Assembly (NCBI GenBank): GCA_009760855.2
Contig: WPIO01000016.1
Span: 6,258,501 to 6,322,500, forward strand
Origin: Cristatella mucedo
Taxonomy: Eukaryota; Bryozoa; Phylactolaemata; Cristatellidae
Direction of reading: 5' to 3'
Length of the DNA: 64,000 bases
The notes below the pieces were generated by a model. That model was not told the DNA's origin. It saw only the letters and a list, made by a program, of their open reading frames with translations, and did no database searches. A program made the position numbers and the translations under genes. Position 1 is the first letter of the stretch. Each line of letters opens with the position of its first letter. Of the stretch, positions 34,190 through 44,286 are shown in pieces.

Positions 34190-34605
34190 TAGATTATAAA
34201 TGGATTCTAATATATTATACTTATATTATACGTAGATTATGAGTATATCATAAATTATTAGATTATGAGTAGATTACATATAAATGTGTAGATTATGTGT
34301 GAATTATGAGTATAATATATAGGTCATGGGTAGATTATAATTAGATTATAGGCATTATATGAGCATATTATATATTAATTACCAGTATATTATAAGTTGA
34401 TTACGTATAGATTATAGGTACGTTATAAGTAATTTATAAGATAGATTATGAGTATATGATGAGCACATTATATACGAATTATGAGTATATTTTAATGAGA
34501 TTATAAGTAGATTATACATGAATTGTGAGTAGATTAGGGGTCGATTGTAAGTATATTATAGGCAGAAGATAGGTATTTTATATGTATAAGTAGATTATAA
34601 AGTGC
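34190..34605. repeat. AT-rich degenerate array of AGATTATGAGTA-like units
   Basis: About 415 bp in which GATTATA, GATTATGAGTA and GTATATTATA recur at roughly 11-22 bp spacing with variable linkers. It is not a simple microsatellite. No coding is possible. Confidence 0.85.
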
Positions 34606-34611
34606 AAATGT

Positions 34612-34690
34612 AAAAGTGCCTAGAAAGAGATTAAGTTCTCGATACAAATTAAATTTTGTAATAATATATATATATATATATATAATTCAT
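34612..34690 (+). mobile_element. LINE-A 3' end fragment
   Basis: GCAAATGTAAAAGTGCCTAG, AAAGAGATTAAGTTCTCGAT, then ATAATATATATAT. It directly abuts the AT-rich array on its left. Confidence 0.65.
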
Positions 34691-34699
34691 TTAATCGCA

Positions 34700-35900
34700 T
34701 CCTGCTTAACTTAAGACTTATGAGGCATAGCTTTAAAATACCTCGTCGATCATCAATTTTAAAATACGTACACATTTAAGAGAGCTGTTCATAAGGAAAT
34801 CGAGGAAGATAACAAGGAAACGCCACAAATTCATCTGAATGCTGAAGCGAGACCGCCCTAATTTGTTACGTGACCTGACGGTAAGCTTAAATAGGCTAGT
34901 GATTTCACGCAAGCGGAGAGTTTTGAGTTTCCTAGCAACCGTTGCCGCGCACAATGCGAATCATGAATTTGAGTAGCACCCAAATGGCTCTTTATGAACC
35001 ATATGGGCCTTAGTGTACCGACAACAAAGACCGTTAGATTTTAAGAGCAATAGCCTAAATGGTACAATAGCGCAGCAATATCGCAAAACTATTTCCATTG
35101 TTTGCAAACATTTTCTTGTCTTTTTGCTTTCTTTGGCTTCTCTCTCTCTCTCTCTCTTAGCTCAGTTGACATGCACAGATGGCTGTCGTAAATTTAGTAT
35201 TTATCGCTCAAAAACACAGCCACCGATGTAATATGCTAGGCTTATCTGTCACACTTGACCGGCAATTAACACGTCGAAAGGCAATATGGAATTCCCCAAG
35301 TTCAAAGAATTTATGAAGGAGTATTCACTCGGGCCAGTATCTGGCAATATGGAGCAGGAGGAAAAGAAATTGGGTGTGCCAAAAATTTCATAGGCTACTG
35401 CTCCGAACCCACTACACGTCTCCACGGAAAGTTGGTGGGTGCGCCCGGACGAATAGCTGCAGTCAAAATTTTCAATTCGACATCGAGGGCGAAGACCCCA
35501 CGAAAATGCGAACCCCTCCATCTTGACACGTGTGAAGACGTGGCCTTAAATTTATTTTGAGTGAGGGCCATAAAAGCGGCTTTAGCTCGCAAGTATCAGA
35601 ATCGAGTCTTCTAGAAGGTGTGTTCAGCTGCATTTCCACAGCTTTTTTCAACTCTTTCAAAGACAATTGCTGTTATTTTACACTTTTGTATAGATAATCT
35701 GCGGTCACACGTGGGATATTTACACGCCTAGACAAAGTTGTCCGATTGTGCTGAGAAACTGGTAGACGTTTGGGGCTCCACAAGTGTAACTCTATTATAG
35801 TCGGATACGCCATATAAACGCGGAATAGCAAACTATTCACTCCTGCTCTCTTCCAAGTTACTAATTTTGCACCAAGACTAAAATATCCTGAATCTAAAAC
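34700..35900. other. Intergenic, nothing recognised
   Basis: A short CT run lies at 35141-35157. Open frames at 34733-34954 and 35249-35592 (minus) have no recognisable domain. Confidence 0.4.
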
Positions 35901-35907
35901 GTCCTCA

Positions 35908-36062
35908 CTTATAATAATAATAACAATGCACTTGATAAAGTGCCCTCAGAGAACTCAATCTCTTTCTAGGCGCTTTACATTTGCTGCAAAGGGAAATGCA
36001 ATTGAATGGTGAGTATAATCATGCTTGATAGACAACAGACAAAATGAATACATGGTTAGACT
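35908..36062 (-). mobile_element. LINE-A 3' UTR copy
   Basis: An ATT tail, terminal hairpin block and the GCAAATGTAAAGCGCCTAGA segment on the minus strand. Well preserved, about 150 bp. Confidence 0.8.
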
Positions 36063-36247
36063 TGTTGAAATGGCTGTCTGGAAATTAAGCTCTCTTTTTC
36101 CAGCTCGTTAGGTGTTTTAAGAACCAAGAGGTCTTCGCAGTTGAGAGGGCTTCGCGAATTCGCGCCAACTTCCTTCCTGTTTTCATCTGTTTAACTGCTA
36201 CTGCTGTTACACTGCGACTAACATTTTCAGCCTCTTCTGATGTCGTT

Positions 36248-36310
36248 CATATATATATATATATATATATATATACTTATTTATATATATTTATTTATTT
36301 ACATATTCAT
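36248..36310. repeat. (TA)n / TATT microsatellite
   Basis: An AT dinucleotide run grading into TTTA units, about 60 bp. Confidence 0.9.
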
Positions 36311-36387
36311 ATTCATGGCACCTTTTGGTTTAACAAGCTTAAGCAAAACAATCATAGATATTTACATAGCGGCAGCAGAACCCAGAG

Positions 36388-36572
36388 CAGCGGTTCTCAG
36401 CCTGTGGGTCGCGACCCCTTTGGCTGTCGAACGACCCTTTCACAGGGTCGCCTAAGACGATCAGAAAACAAGCATTTCCACATTTCGCGCACAATAATTT
36501 TACGGTTGGGGTCGCCACAGCATGAGGAACTGTATTAAGGGGTCGCGGCATTAGGAAGGTTGAGAACTACTG
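36388..36572. mobile_element. Non-autonomous hAT element resembling SPIN (Space Invaders)
   Basis: A 185-bp element begins CAGCGGTTCTCAGCCTGTGG and ends AAGGTTGAGAACTACTG, giving terminal inverted repeats CAGCGGTTCTCA / CAGTAGTTCTCA. Inside are GGGTCGCGACCCC, GTCGAACGACCCTTTCACAG, GGTCGCCTAAGACGATC, AATAATTTTACGGTTGGGG and CATGAGGAACTGTATTAAG, all in the order I recall for SPIN non-autonomous elements. The 8-bp flanks (ACCCAGAG and GCCTAGGA) agree at only some positions. The right one resembles the hAT target consensus. There is no coding capacity. Confidence 0.85.
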
Positions 36573-36809
36573 GCCTAGGAGTTATCGCCTGCTGGTATAT
36601 GGGCTTCTCGATGCATAACCAGTGCAGATTAATTAGCAGAGCAATAATGTTGCGGTCACGACGTTTACGATAGATGCGCATACCTGCAGAGCTTCGCACC
36701 GAATGAAAGCGTCGTATTGCACAGGTATGAGTACCTGCTGAGGTCTTCGAAACCTCGACCCGACCTGCGAGTGCGAGCAGCTTACTCCTGGGCTAAGATC
36801 GACTTCAAG

Positions 36810-37195
36810 AGTATAGCAATAGTAATAACAATAGTAAATTAATGTATTACTCATAGGGATAAAATTCCCTTTGTCGGCACTTGGCAAACGCTGAAAAGAA
36901 AGTGCGTCAGTTGGTTTATTATGACATGCACAGTTTTGGCACGCGCCAGAAAACGAAGGACAATTCATCCGGACCGACCCAAGGCAGCAAGGAGTAGAGG
37001 TTCTAGCTTCTAGTTTCCATTTAAGTGTCCTCAAATCAGGAGACGGATAAGCAGTGAAGAATATCGTTAGCAGGCGGCATGCCTTTTCGTGCCGTTCTGA
37101 ATCAGTCAAGCCGCCGAGACCGTGCGATGCATAGCTTAGCAGGCCGGCCGACATCATGCCCAGACAGTACGAAGCTTGAACTGCCATCCTATCTA
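36810..37195 (-). mobile_element. Old LINE-A copy (3' UTR and C-terminal coding remnants)
   Basis: On the minus strand an ATT-rich tail is followed by a faint terminal block (GAATTTTATCCCTATGAGT) and the TGCCAAAACTGTGCATGTCA segment. The coding remnant includes SPDLRTLKWKLEARTSTPC, in the position of PDLTTFKRNLKTHLFR. It is heavily decayed. Confidence 0.55.
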
Positions 37196-37224
37196 GCGCG
37201 ATTGAATAGCGTACGGTTTATTGT

Positions 37225-37345
37225 TGGATGTTGAGCCTTAACGGCTATCATCACCGCTAGCAGTAGGCAATAAAGAATTGCACACTGCCGGACTCAAACC
37301 CACGACCTGGGTGGTGAGGAGCAACCTTGTCTCTGGGCTAAGACT
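37225..37345 (-). mobile_element. SINE-B copy
   Basis: On the minus strand: AGACAAGGTTGCTCCTCACC, CAGGTCGTGGGTTTGAGTCC (B-box), GCAGTGTGCAATTCTTTATT, GCCTACTGCTAGCGGTGATG, ATAGCCGTTAAGGCTCAAC. Same order as the other three SINE-B copies. Confidence 0.75.
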
Positions 37346-37349
37346 CGAG

Positions 37350-37995
37350 GCTATGCTGCGAGTGTGTAGTGCTCTAGAACTAACTATTCAGGCAGTCCCT
37401 TGATAGCAACATGCTTACAGAGTTTTAGGTATAACGAGTGGATTGTATTTTCTCGTATCAATCGAAGTTGACTTTAACTATTGCATCAACGCCTCACTCG
37501 AATATCAAAGGAGCAATGTATAAGTCAAAATATAGTTCACAAACCGTTCAGTCAAATTTTCCGGTAGCATTATTTCAACTTAGTCGCAGCTAGATATTAA
37601 ATTTTGAATTAATTTATTTTCCTGTCCTTGAAGGACTCGACTAACGACTTCGAAGCTGTAGTTCATGCGCTTGTGGCACGCTTGCGTGTGTGTGTGTGCG
37701 TGTATAACTTCGTGTAGACGCACCGGTTTAAATTATTTTAGTCCCACGGTCGCCTAAGGTTTAAAAGGCTGGCAAAGGATGCTTCAGCTTAATAGTTTTT
37801 CTATTTGCATTGCTTTTGAAAACTATACACTCCACTGAAAAAATCGACATACTTACAGTGGAATCCCAACTTTCCATCTGACTGAACCATCCTCACACCT
37901 TGAGAGGAGATCCGCCCACGACCTTCGACCCATGTTTATTAAGGCCTTTGACCGGATCGCGAGTGGTCAGTGAGTGATCCAGCTAAGCGCTGGTG
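37350..37995. other. Intergenic, nothing recognised
   Basis: A short GT run at 37685-37705 is the only notable feature. Confidence 0.4.
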
Positions 37996-38008
37996 AAGCT
38001 TATACAGT

Positions 38009-38012
<4 letters not shown>

Positions 38013-38049
<37 letters not shown>

Positions 38050-38180
38050 TCATAATATATATCAATCATAATATATATATATATCATAATATATATATGT
38101 ATATATCATAATATATATATATATATATCATAATATATATGTATAATATATATATATTATACATATATATATATATATCC
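38013..38180. repeat. (AT)n array with ATATCATAAT interruptions
   Basis: About 165 bp of AT dinucleotides broken by repeated TATCATAATATAT units, with near-palindromic ends. It lies about 460 bp downstream of the FKBPL-like stop codon. Confidence 0.9.
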
Positions 38181-38471
38181 GAAGCTATTATCTAGCGCCA
38201 TACCGCTTCAGCCAGTGCATACGGTTTGCAGAGGCAATTAGTAGTGGCGATCACAAGAAGCTAATGTAAAGGCAAAACCGATAGCAAACAGCTGTACACG
38301 AACAGCTAAAAACAAAAACTATATCCAGCACCAAATGTCCTTATGCAATCCCCGCGAGTCGGTATAAGTGTGCATACTACATTAAATATCCTTACAAATC
38401 TCGGTGAGCCGGTATGCTGATAACATCAGCCTTGAAAAACATCCAACCACATTCTTTGAGAGAGTATAAGC

Positions 38472-38477
38472 TTTAAT
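38472..38477 (-). promoter_or_regulatory. Possible poly(A) signal for the FKBPL-like gene
   Basis: The minus strand reads ATTAAA here, about 165 nt beyond the stop codon at 38642. It is the closest canonical-variant signal seen; a six-base match in AT-rich DNA is weak evidence. Confidence 0.3.
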
Positions 38478-38641
38478 CGAAACAGCGTTTTACTTCCCAA
38501 GTTTCGGCAAAAAAGCTTGTTTTGAGGCAAGCATACTTATCCTATGCAAGCTTTGCCTGGTCCGTAACGAAGCAAAACATTAAACAACGCCAAGAGTATA
38601 GAAACACAACGACCCGGGTATAACGCAGCAAAAAACTCTCA

Positions 38642-39571
38642 TCAAAACATTTTCCTGAGATTTTTCGCTAGCCTATCGTCAACTTCCTTAATTTCTCTCG
38701 TAACGCGAGCTAATTCAGCTCGTGCTTCTTTATAGGTCGGACTCGCCTTCACTGCGCTTTCGAAGCTGGCTTTAGCAGCTTCGAGGTCTCGTAAGCCATA
38801 ATAGGCCAGCCCCAGGCGGTGGTGGGCCCTGCAATCGTTGCCTAAAGACAGAGCTCGCTGACAATTAGCCGCCACGTGAGCGAACTGCTGCCATCGCAGC
38901 TGACACGCGGCCATGTTAAGGTAACACTTGCCAGCCAAAGTCTTGCTTTCATCATCAGCATCAGCCATGCCGGCATCATCTGCCGCACATATTAGCAGCT
39001 TCGCTGCATTGCTGAAAAATTTGAAAGCGTGCTGCATGCCGCTCTCCTGGCCAGAAGCAGCAGCATCTGAGTATAGTCGCACGCCTATGTCCTTGTTCGA
39101 TCTAGCAAGATCCAGCTTCTCGGAGCGAGTCATGGCGAATACGTCCGGTGCAGGGACGAATGAGCAGAGAGTTATGTTAAAATGCAGTGGGGCTCCTCCG
39201 ATTGGCAAATCGCCTTGAGCCAGGAGATTGGCAGTAGCTTTAGATGCTGTTTGGTCAGATGTCAAAGTGCTCGGCCCTGATGACGGACGCCCAGAGCAGT
39301 CAACGGATAATTTCACCACATCTTTATGTCTCATGCACCGAACGCAGGCATCGATGCACGCTGCAACGTCGTTTTCGCCGAAGCCAAGCCGCGTCACGGT
39401 AGGCGTGCCACCGACGGTGCAACCATAAGGTGTCAAATCTGACTCAGCCGAAGCCGGATCCAGTGGCTCAATCAGTAGCGTACAGACGGAAGAGTAGGTA
39501 GGTGTGGTGGCACCATCTCCTTGATGTACAACTTGCTTCGTATATTTGGCTGGCATATGATCGGTGAACTC
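38642..39571 (-). CDS. FKBPL: FK506-binding protein-like (FKBPL/WISp39-like), main coding exon
   Basis: Translation from the ATG at 39556 gives 304 residues. Residues about 5-140 resemble the degenerate FKBP-type domain of FKBPL (YTKQVVHQGDGATTPTYSSV, like human FVKKIVIRGHGLDKPKLGS; later LHFNITLCSF, like VRLTLASF). Residues about 150-290 form TPR helices, including CYLNMAACQLRWQQFAHVAA and HHRLGLAYYGLRDLEAAKA. The end RLAKNLRKMF closely matches the human terminus AQGLRKMFG. The family acts as an Hsp90-binding co-chaperone without proven PPIase activity. A good acceptor (CTTTTCTGTTAG, AG at 39573-39572) lies just upstream, so the gene has at least one earlier exon. GAGTTCACCGATCAT precedes the ATG in frame. 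A possible upstream exon ends at a GC donor near 39720. The start is therefore uncertain by a few codons. Confidence 0.85.
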   Translation of the reverse strand, partial: EFTDHMPAKYTKQVVHQGDGATTPTYSSVCTLLIEPLDPASAESDLTPYGCTVGGTPTVTRLGFGENDVAACIDACVRCMRHKDVVKLSVDCSGRPSSGPSTLTSDQTASKATANLLAQGDLPIGGAPLHFNITLCSFVPAPDVFAMTRSEKLDLARSNKDIGVRLYSDAAASGQESGMQHAFKFFSNAAKLLICAADDAGMADADDESKTLAGKCYLNMAACQLRWQQFAHVAANCQRALSLGNDCRAHHRLGLAYYGLRDLEAAKASFESAVKASPTYKEARAELARVTREIKEVDDRLAKNLRKMF

Positions 39572-39719
39572 CTAACAGAAAAGACGCGTGCGTCAGAAGT
39601 ACACCCCGAGTGATGAGATCCCGGTCGAAAAAGTGCACAAACGGCGGAATAGGAAAGCTAACTGAGACACATTTTAACGAGAAAGTGTCATTCACTCGCG
39701 CGGCTAGTGTGGTCACTTG

Positions 39720-40380
39720 CCTGATGCATGGATAGGGAGGCTGCCGAGGCAGGCTGCCCCGTTGTCAGCCATAACTGGTTCGCTAAAGGTTAGCAAGCTC
39801 ATATCTTGGGAAGACTTCTCGAGGCTATTCATCCCCGAAAAAAGGAGCTTCGTGACGCGCAGTGAGACAAACAAAACTATCCGCGCAGGGTCGGGCTCGC
39901 TGCGTTGGTAAACTGACTACGCAGTGAACCACGTTCGCCGAGGAACGCTTGGGAATGAAGCCCGCGCAGGCCATAGGCATGCGGGCGACAGCAAGTGTAT
40001 CACTGACCGACATACTTACCAGCTGCCCTCTATAATGCGTTTGAAACTTCAATCCTCAATACGCCCTTAAACGGACGCCAGCGTAGCGAGGAGTCGGCGT
40101 CGCCAAACTTTGCACATGCGACGAAAATGGAGTCGAACAAAGCTTCCGGTTCCCATTGCCCTTGACCTGAGGTTCATATCGTGGCTGTCGAGGTTAGCTA
40201 ACTTGAGACCGATAGAGCACCTCTCACTCTGATTGACTGGACACGTTCTCAGTGCACGTAGCGCCCTCCAAGTTTCTTAAGTGTCCCTGAGGGAGTACAT
40301 GGAAGTACGTGAGCCTTACCGGAAGGAGTACGTGAACCACTCACACTTCAAAACTCGCCGCTTGCCGCTTAGACGGGGGG
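39720..40380. other. Region upstream of the FKBPL-like gene
   Basis: On the minus strand an ATG (39735) reading Met-His-Gln ends exactly at CAG|GCAAGT (39722), a plausible GC-AG donor in the right phase for the exon at 39571. Longer ATG frames upstream are out of phase. No TATA box or other promoter element stands out. Confidence 0.35.
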
Positions 40381-40384
40381 GGGG

Positions 40385-40618
40385 ATACCCCATCCAAGCT
40401 GGTCCCTTGCATTTGTGGCATCCCGTTTCGACTTCTCTAAGTCATTGCTTCCAGGTCTTGCGGCCTTTGCAATAATGTGCTTACATTTGATGCAAAATTC
40501 TGCAGGCAAGCCTGTCTGTCGTGAGCGTCGCAGTTGCCTCGTTACGCCACTTCTCGCAGACGTACACTCGCTCGCAAGCAGCGTATAGTCTTCAAGATTT
40601 TGCCACTCGCTGTTAGGA
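40385..40618 (+). mobile_element. LINE-A coding fragment
   Basis: A degraded stretch matches the LINE-A C-terminal block from the LVHAFVTSRLDF region to KVLSLTFR (AGGCAAGCCTGTCTGTCGTG and AGCGTCGCAGTTGCCTCGTT are close to 27.37-27.42 kb), with stops. The 3' part is missing. Confidence 0.65.
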
Positions 40619-40689
40619 TTTTAAATAACTTTATTCGCAAGCGCACAATGTCGCTGTGCGTCGCTCAGTGTTATCCCCACACTCATCGC

Positions 40690-40845
40690 TAGAAAACACT
40701 CGTTGAATTCTATGTGGGCGCTATAACGAATGTATATCATTGTAGCCGAGCTCCGGGAGTCAAAGGCTATTTCCCGCCAAACCCCGCCATACTCCGGCAC
40801 GCTGCCGCTCGCCCTACCGCTGAGCTAGGGTAAGGCGAGCGGCCG
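40690..40845 (-). mobile_element. Possible tRNA-like SINE with a hairpin at its 5' end
   Basis: The minus strand reads CTAGCTCAGCGGTAGGGC, a good tRNA A-box. About 60 nt later it reads CCTTTGACTCCCGGAGC, a degenerate B-box position. The downstream body includes GTTATAGCGCCCACATAGAA. A 15-bp inverted repeat (40804-40818 / 40829-40843) overlaps the A-box. It is a single copy in the window, so family status is inferred. Confidence 0.4.
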
Positions 40846-40859
40846 TCAGGTTAAACATC

Positions 40860-41630
40860 TTGATAACAACGCATGCGCCAACAACAACAGGGGAACTAAA
40901 CAAGTCTACAGGGAGGGTCCTAAACAAAGTACATACACTATAGGGGCGCAAGACAACGAAGCAAGCGCAATAAAACGTGTTAGTTGGTCAGTCGGCTTCC
41001 ACAGTCCCGCCGTTGTACCAACTCCGAATCCAACAGTACGAGCGTACGCCGTAAAATATCCGGCTAGCTGAGTGACTGCTTGGCTAGTCGGAGTCGACGT
41101 CCACCACAGTCGAGAGCTTCCGCCGAAAGGCGCCAACACACAGGGGGTCACGAACACGCTACACGGGAAACGCGGAATATACAAATCACAACAACGAGCG
41201 TGCTATCCAGCTCCGCTCGGGCCTTGGGCACTCGTTGCCTTGCGTGCGTGGCAGAATCGCCGGAGCACGCCTGCACGAATTCAGGTGCATAACTCGGCGA
41301 GACCGGGAGCCTCCAACACCGCGACTTACTCGGCCAACTTCTCCGACCCAAGAGCACCGGTGACCCCTCATCACCGCACATGCCATAGGTCAGACCCCGG
41401 CCTAGCCGGTGACCCTTACCACATTAGAGCCGTCCTGTCCCAGCCATCAGAACCTAGCCTGGGTACATTATTATTATTATTAATATTATTGTTGCTAACC
41501 TAAAGCATAAACATGCCACATCAATTATCTGAAATAAAAGTCAAGCAGTGACTCATCTAAACATGCCTCCCCCGTGGCGATACGTTAAATATCGTCATGA
41601 CATCGTGCATATACTCACCGCAAGGACAAG
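40860..41630. other. Unassigned, open on both strands
   Basis: About 600 bp of moderately GC-rich DNA with no domain. It ends at 41467-41490 in an (ATT)n-like run, which hints at a retroelement 3' end. An LTR or SINE origin is possible but unproven. Confidence 0.3.
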
Positions 41631-41639
41631 CTTCCTTTA

Positions 41640-41715
41640 CAGCTGGTTTAAAGTGACCCTGTAAAGATTGAGTTCTCTGAGGGTGCTATAGAAATTTACA
41701 ACTACTATTGCTATA
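41640..41715 (+). mobile_element. LINE-A 3' end fragment
   Basis: AAAGTGACCCTGTAAAGATT, then GAGTTCTCTGAGGGTGCTAT and an ACTACTATTGCTAT tail. Terminal block only. Confidence 0.6.
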
Positions 41716-41719
41716 TTTC

Positions 41720-42320
41720 TTAAGCAACGACATTTATTCGCCTGCCGCCGACGGCGGCATATCCTTTCCAGCAGTCTTAAGTTGCTCTCGTGGGCCGGGT
41801 TCGAGGAATCGGTCGGATAGTCTACTTCTTGGCCATAAATCTTAGGCTTCTGAGGCAACCGACCAACGATTGCTCAACGAGTGAGCCTAGTCTCAACTGC
41901 GAGCTGTTACACAGTATAGACAGGGCTAGTCCAATGGTCGTTTGAGGCAGTTTCACGCGTGTCCTGATTCCAAAAGTTCGCCAGTGTAGGCGAAGCTTTC
42001 GTTGAATACAGGGGCAGGTTCACAGGTATGCGGTTCAGCTATATACGATGCAGCGCGGCATCTCGATGGTAACCGAGCAAGGCAATGTCATTAACACGAA
42101 GAAGTCTACTCCACAGCCACAGAGGGCCTAATCTGTACAACAATCATCAAACTAGCACTCGCTATTTTAACCCCCAAAGTGCAGCTGGCTAACCGTCATT
42201 TGAATGAGGTTTTTTATTCAGCCCAAACATATATGAGGACATATTCGGTTTCTAATCGTTGCAGTTCAGGAGCAAATACAAATATCAAGCATTTTCACTA
42301 CCTAAACGCTTTGGCACTCA
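41720..42320. other. Intergenic, nothing recognised
   Basis: No supportable feature. Confidence 0.4.
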
Positions 42321-42324
42321 CTCG

Positions 42325-42612
42325 CTTCACTGCCGTTAGAAATCACGTCATCTCCTGACCTGACGAAATTTAAAAAGAAGCTGAAACGCATCTTTTTATC
42401 TAAGCATTTAGTGGACCCGTTTGATTCTTCTTTTGTGTATTCATGCGTGCTGAGATTGTCACCTCTAACTATGTTATACTTGTTGAAATTGAGCATCTTA
42501 CCACTAACCATTCGATCATGCTTCCTTTACAAAATATGTGCAGTGCCCAGAAAGATATTAAGTTTCCTGATGGCGCTATACAAATATAATATCCTTATTA
42601 TTATTATTATTG
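42325..42612 (+). mobile_element. LINE-A copy (ORF end, 3' UTR, tail), diverged
   Basis: From the SPDLTKFKKKLKRIFL-like end of the ORF through a diverged UTR to GCCCAGAAAGATATTAAGTT, TGATGGCGCTATACAAATAT and (ATT)5. The tail ends exactly where a different sequence begins (GGGGGCGAAGCC). Confidence 0.75.
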
Positions 42613-42700
42613 GGGGCGAAGCCGACAATCTGCCGCATTACGCGGCCCCATCTGCGTTTACGAGCCGATCGGTGCATTTGGTCAGCTCGCAAATCGATGA

Positions 42701-42919
42701 CGACAATTGCGCCTTCTGAAGGCCGTTGCGGTCGACAACTTCGCCCGGTTCCTCTGGCCTGCTCCGGCTAGCCGCAAACGCTGGTCAGCCGCTAACGGCG
42801 CTGGCCGCGCCACCAGCGGCGCCGCTTGCTCTGACCTTTATCTCCACCTGCTCTTTGGCCTGAACGAACGCTATCGCCTCTTCTCCTTCCGCTCGGAGCA
42901 GCAGCCGACCGGCGCTCGC
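42701..42919 (+). other. Open plus-strand segment interrupted by the retroelement
   Basis: An open frame covers 42701-42919 and its last 80 bp recur at 45908-45987. There the same frame continues to a stop near 46091. The conserved peptide includes LHLLFGLNERY and LFSFRSEQQPTGAR. I do not recognise the protein. It could be an exon or another element's ORF that was split by the insertion. Confidence 0.4.
42840..42919. repeat. 80-bp direct repeat, left copy
   Basis: It matches 45908-45987 at 78 of 80 positions (two C/T differences). Its right edge is exactly where recognisable integrase coding of the minus-strand element stops. Confidence 0.9.
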
Positions 42920-43693
42920 ATTAGGGTGACATAGCCTCGCCAGGTATAGCGTCCTGTCGACGCCCAGGTGGTGCAGATTGTGGAATTGCTTGAGGTCGAT
43001 ATTGGGAGTCGTCAAACTGACCTCAGGAGCCACGGCACCGGTACAGCAGGTCGTGAACTTCAACCACATTTGCGGTACTCGAGTCAGCTGGTCCGCTTTG
43101 TTCTCCGGCGACCTTACTAGGCTGACAGTCGTCTCCAGATTGCACTCCGTTATAATATCTCGGAGTAGGCCCAATCGTCGTCGAATTATCGCCTCTCCCA
43201 TGCCGCGCGTCCTCACGGGTTTATCCCCATCGATCAATGACTTCAGCCAACCAAACACCGAAGTTGAATCAGTCACGATTTGGACTTTCTGAAGTCCCCA
43301 CGCAATAGCGATGTTAAGGCCTTTGATGACGGCTTCTAGCTCGGCGGTGTTTATGTGCGAAGTATCATCCGGCTTTCGAAGCCAAGAGGCATCCTCAACC
43401 ACTTTACCGTCAATCTCAAGGCACGTTCCAATAGCGATGCTGCTCGCATCGCACCACAATTTTCCACTGATGACATTGGACACCTGCCACGCTCCAGTCA
43501 CCGGATCAGAAGCTAGCACCCTGCGATGGACGTCGTGAGCAATTTCCAGAACCTCACTCGGCACTTTGCTGTCCCAGTCCTGATCGCTGGCTATACTTTT
43601 GAGATAACTGCAAGCGGGTCGCAGCCAGCCGGCTACCGGAAAATGCCCGACGAGTTGCCCACACCAAGAAAATAACTCTCGCCGCGTCAGCAC
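42920..43693 (-). pseudogene. RNase H and N-terminal integrase fragment
   Basis: It opens with the RT-connection segment LTRRELFSWCGQLVGHFPVA followed by GWLRPACSYL. The RNase H fold follows: KLWCDASSIAIGTCLEI (first catalytic Asp), HINTAELEAVIKGLNIA (Glu), IVTDSTSVFGWLKS (Asp) and a late LVRSPENKADQLTRVPQ. It ends in the integrase HHCC zinc motif start FHNLHHLGVDRTLYLARLCH. It is one frame off from the RT segment upstream, and the integrase core is missing. Confidence 0.85.
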
Positions 43694-43707
43694 TGACTGT
43701 ACAGAGC

Positions 43708-44232
43708 CTATGGCATTATCTCGGCGCCATACGAGCTCGTTGCGTTTACTGTCATGCGGAGGCCTAGGACACGACCACCCTCTAACTTTTCAGGTGGTTT
43801 TGCTTCAAGTCCGTACTCGCGGAGAAGCTCAATCACACGGTCGTTTGAGACGATATCATTGTTCGCCAAAATGTCGTCGACATACGAATACGTGCCGGAT
43901 CTGACCCGCTCATCCATAGACAACACTTTATTTAATATAACAGTCATTATTTTTGGTGCAACGTTAAGGCCGAAACCCAGGCGAGTCAAGCAGTATCGGC
44001 GGCCATGAAATTCCACCACCTGGTACTTCCACAATGATGGGTCTACGTGAATTTGCAAATAGGCCTTACGCAGGTCCACGACGCTTACGTTTCGTCCCAT
44101 TCGCCGCCATGCACGAAGTTTATTACTGCACACGTCCCCTTCAGCCGTGTGGCTCGACACGAACTGGTTGAGCTCGCGATAGTCGAGGACGGGCCTCACT
44201 TTCCCTTTGCTGTTTTGGACCACCGCCATCAA
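43708..44232 (-). pseudogene. Retroelement reverse transcriptase segment
   Basis: RT blocks appear in order: KGKVRPVLDYRELN, NVSVVDLRKAYLQIHVDPSL (first catalytic Asp), RRYCLTRLGFGLNVAPKI, and SYVDDILA (the Y-V-D-D box, intact), then the thumb-proximal LEGGRVLGLRM. An in-frame TGA at about 44289 separates it from the protease frame. A frameshift near 43.75 kb separates it from RNase H. Confidence 0.85.
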
Positions 44233-44286
44233 GGGAATCAGCCCACCGCACTCCCAGTGAAAAGGTTGAAGCCAACCACACTTTAT

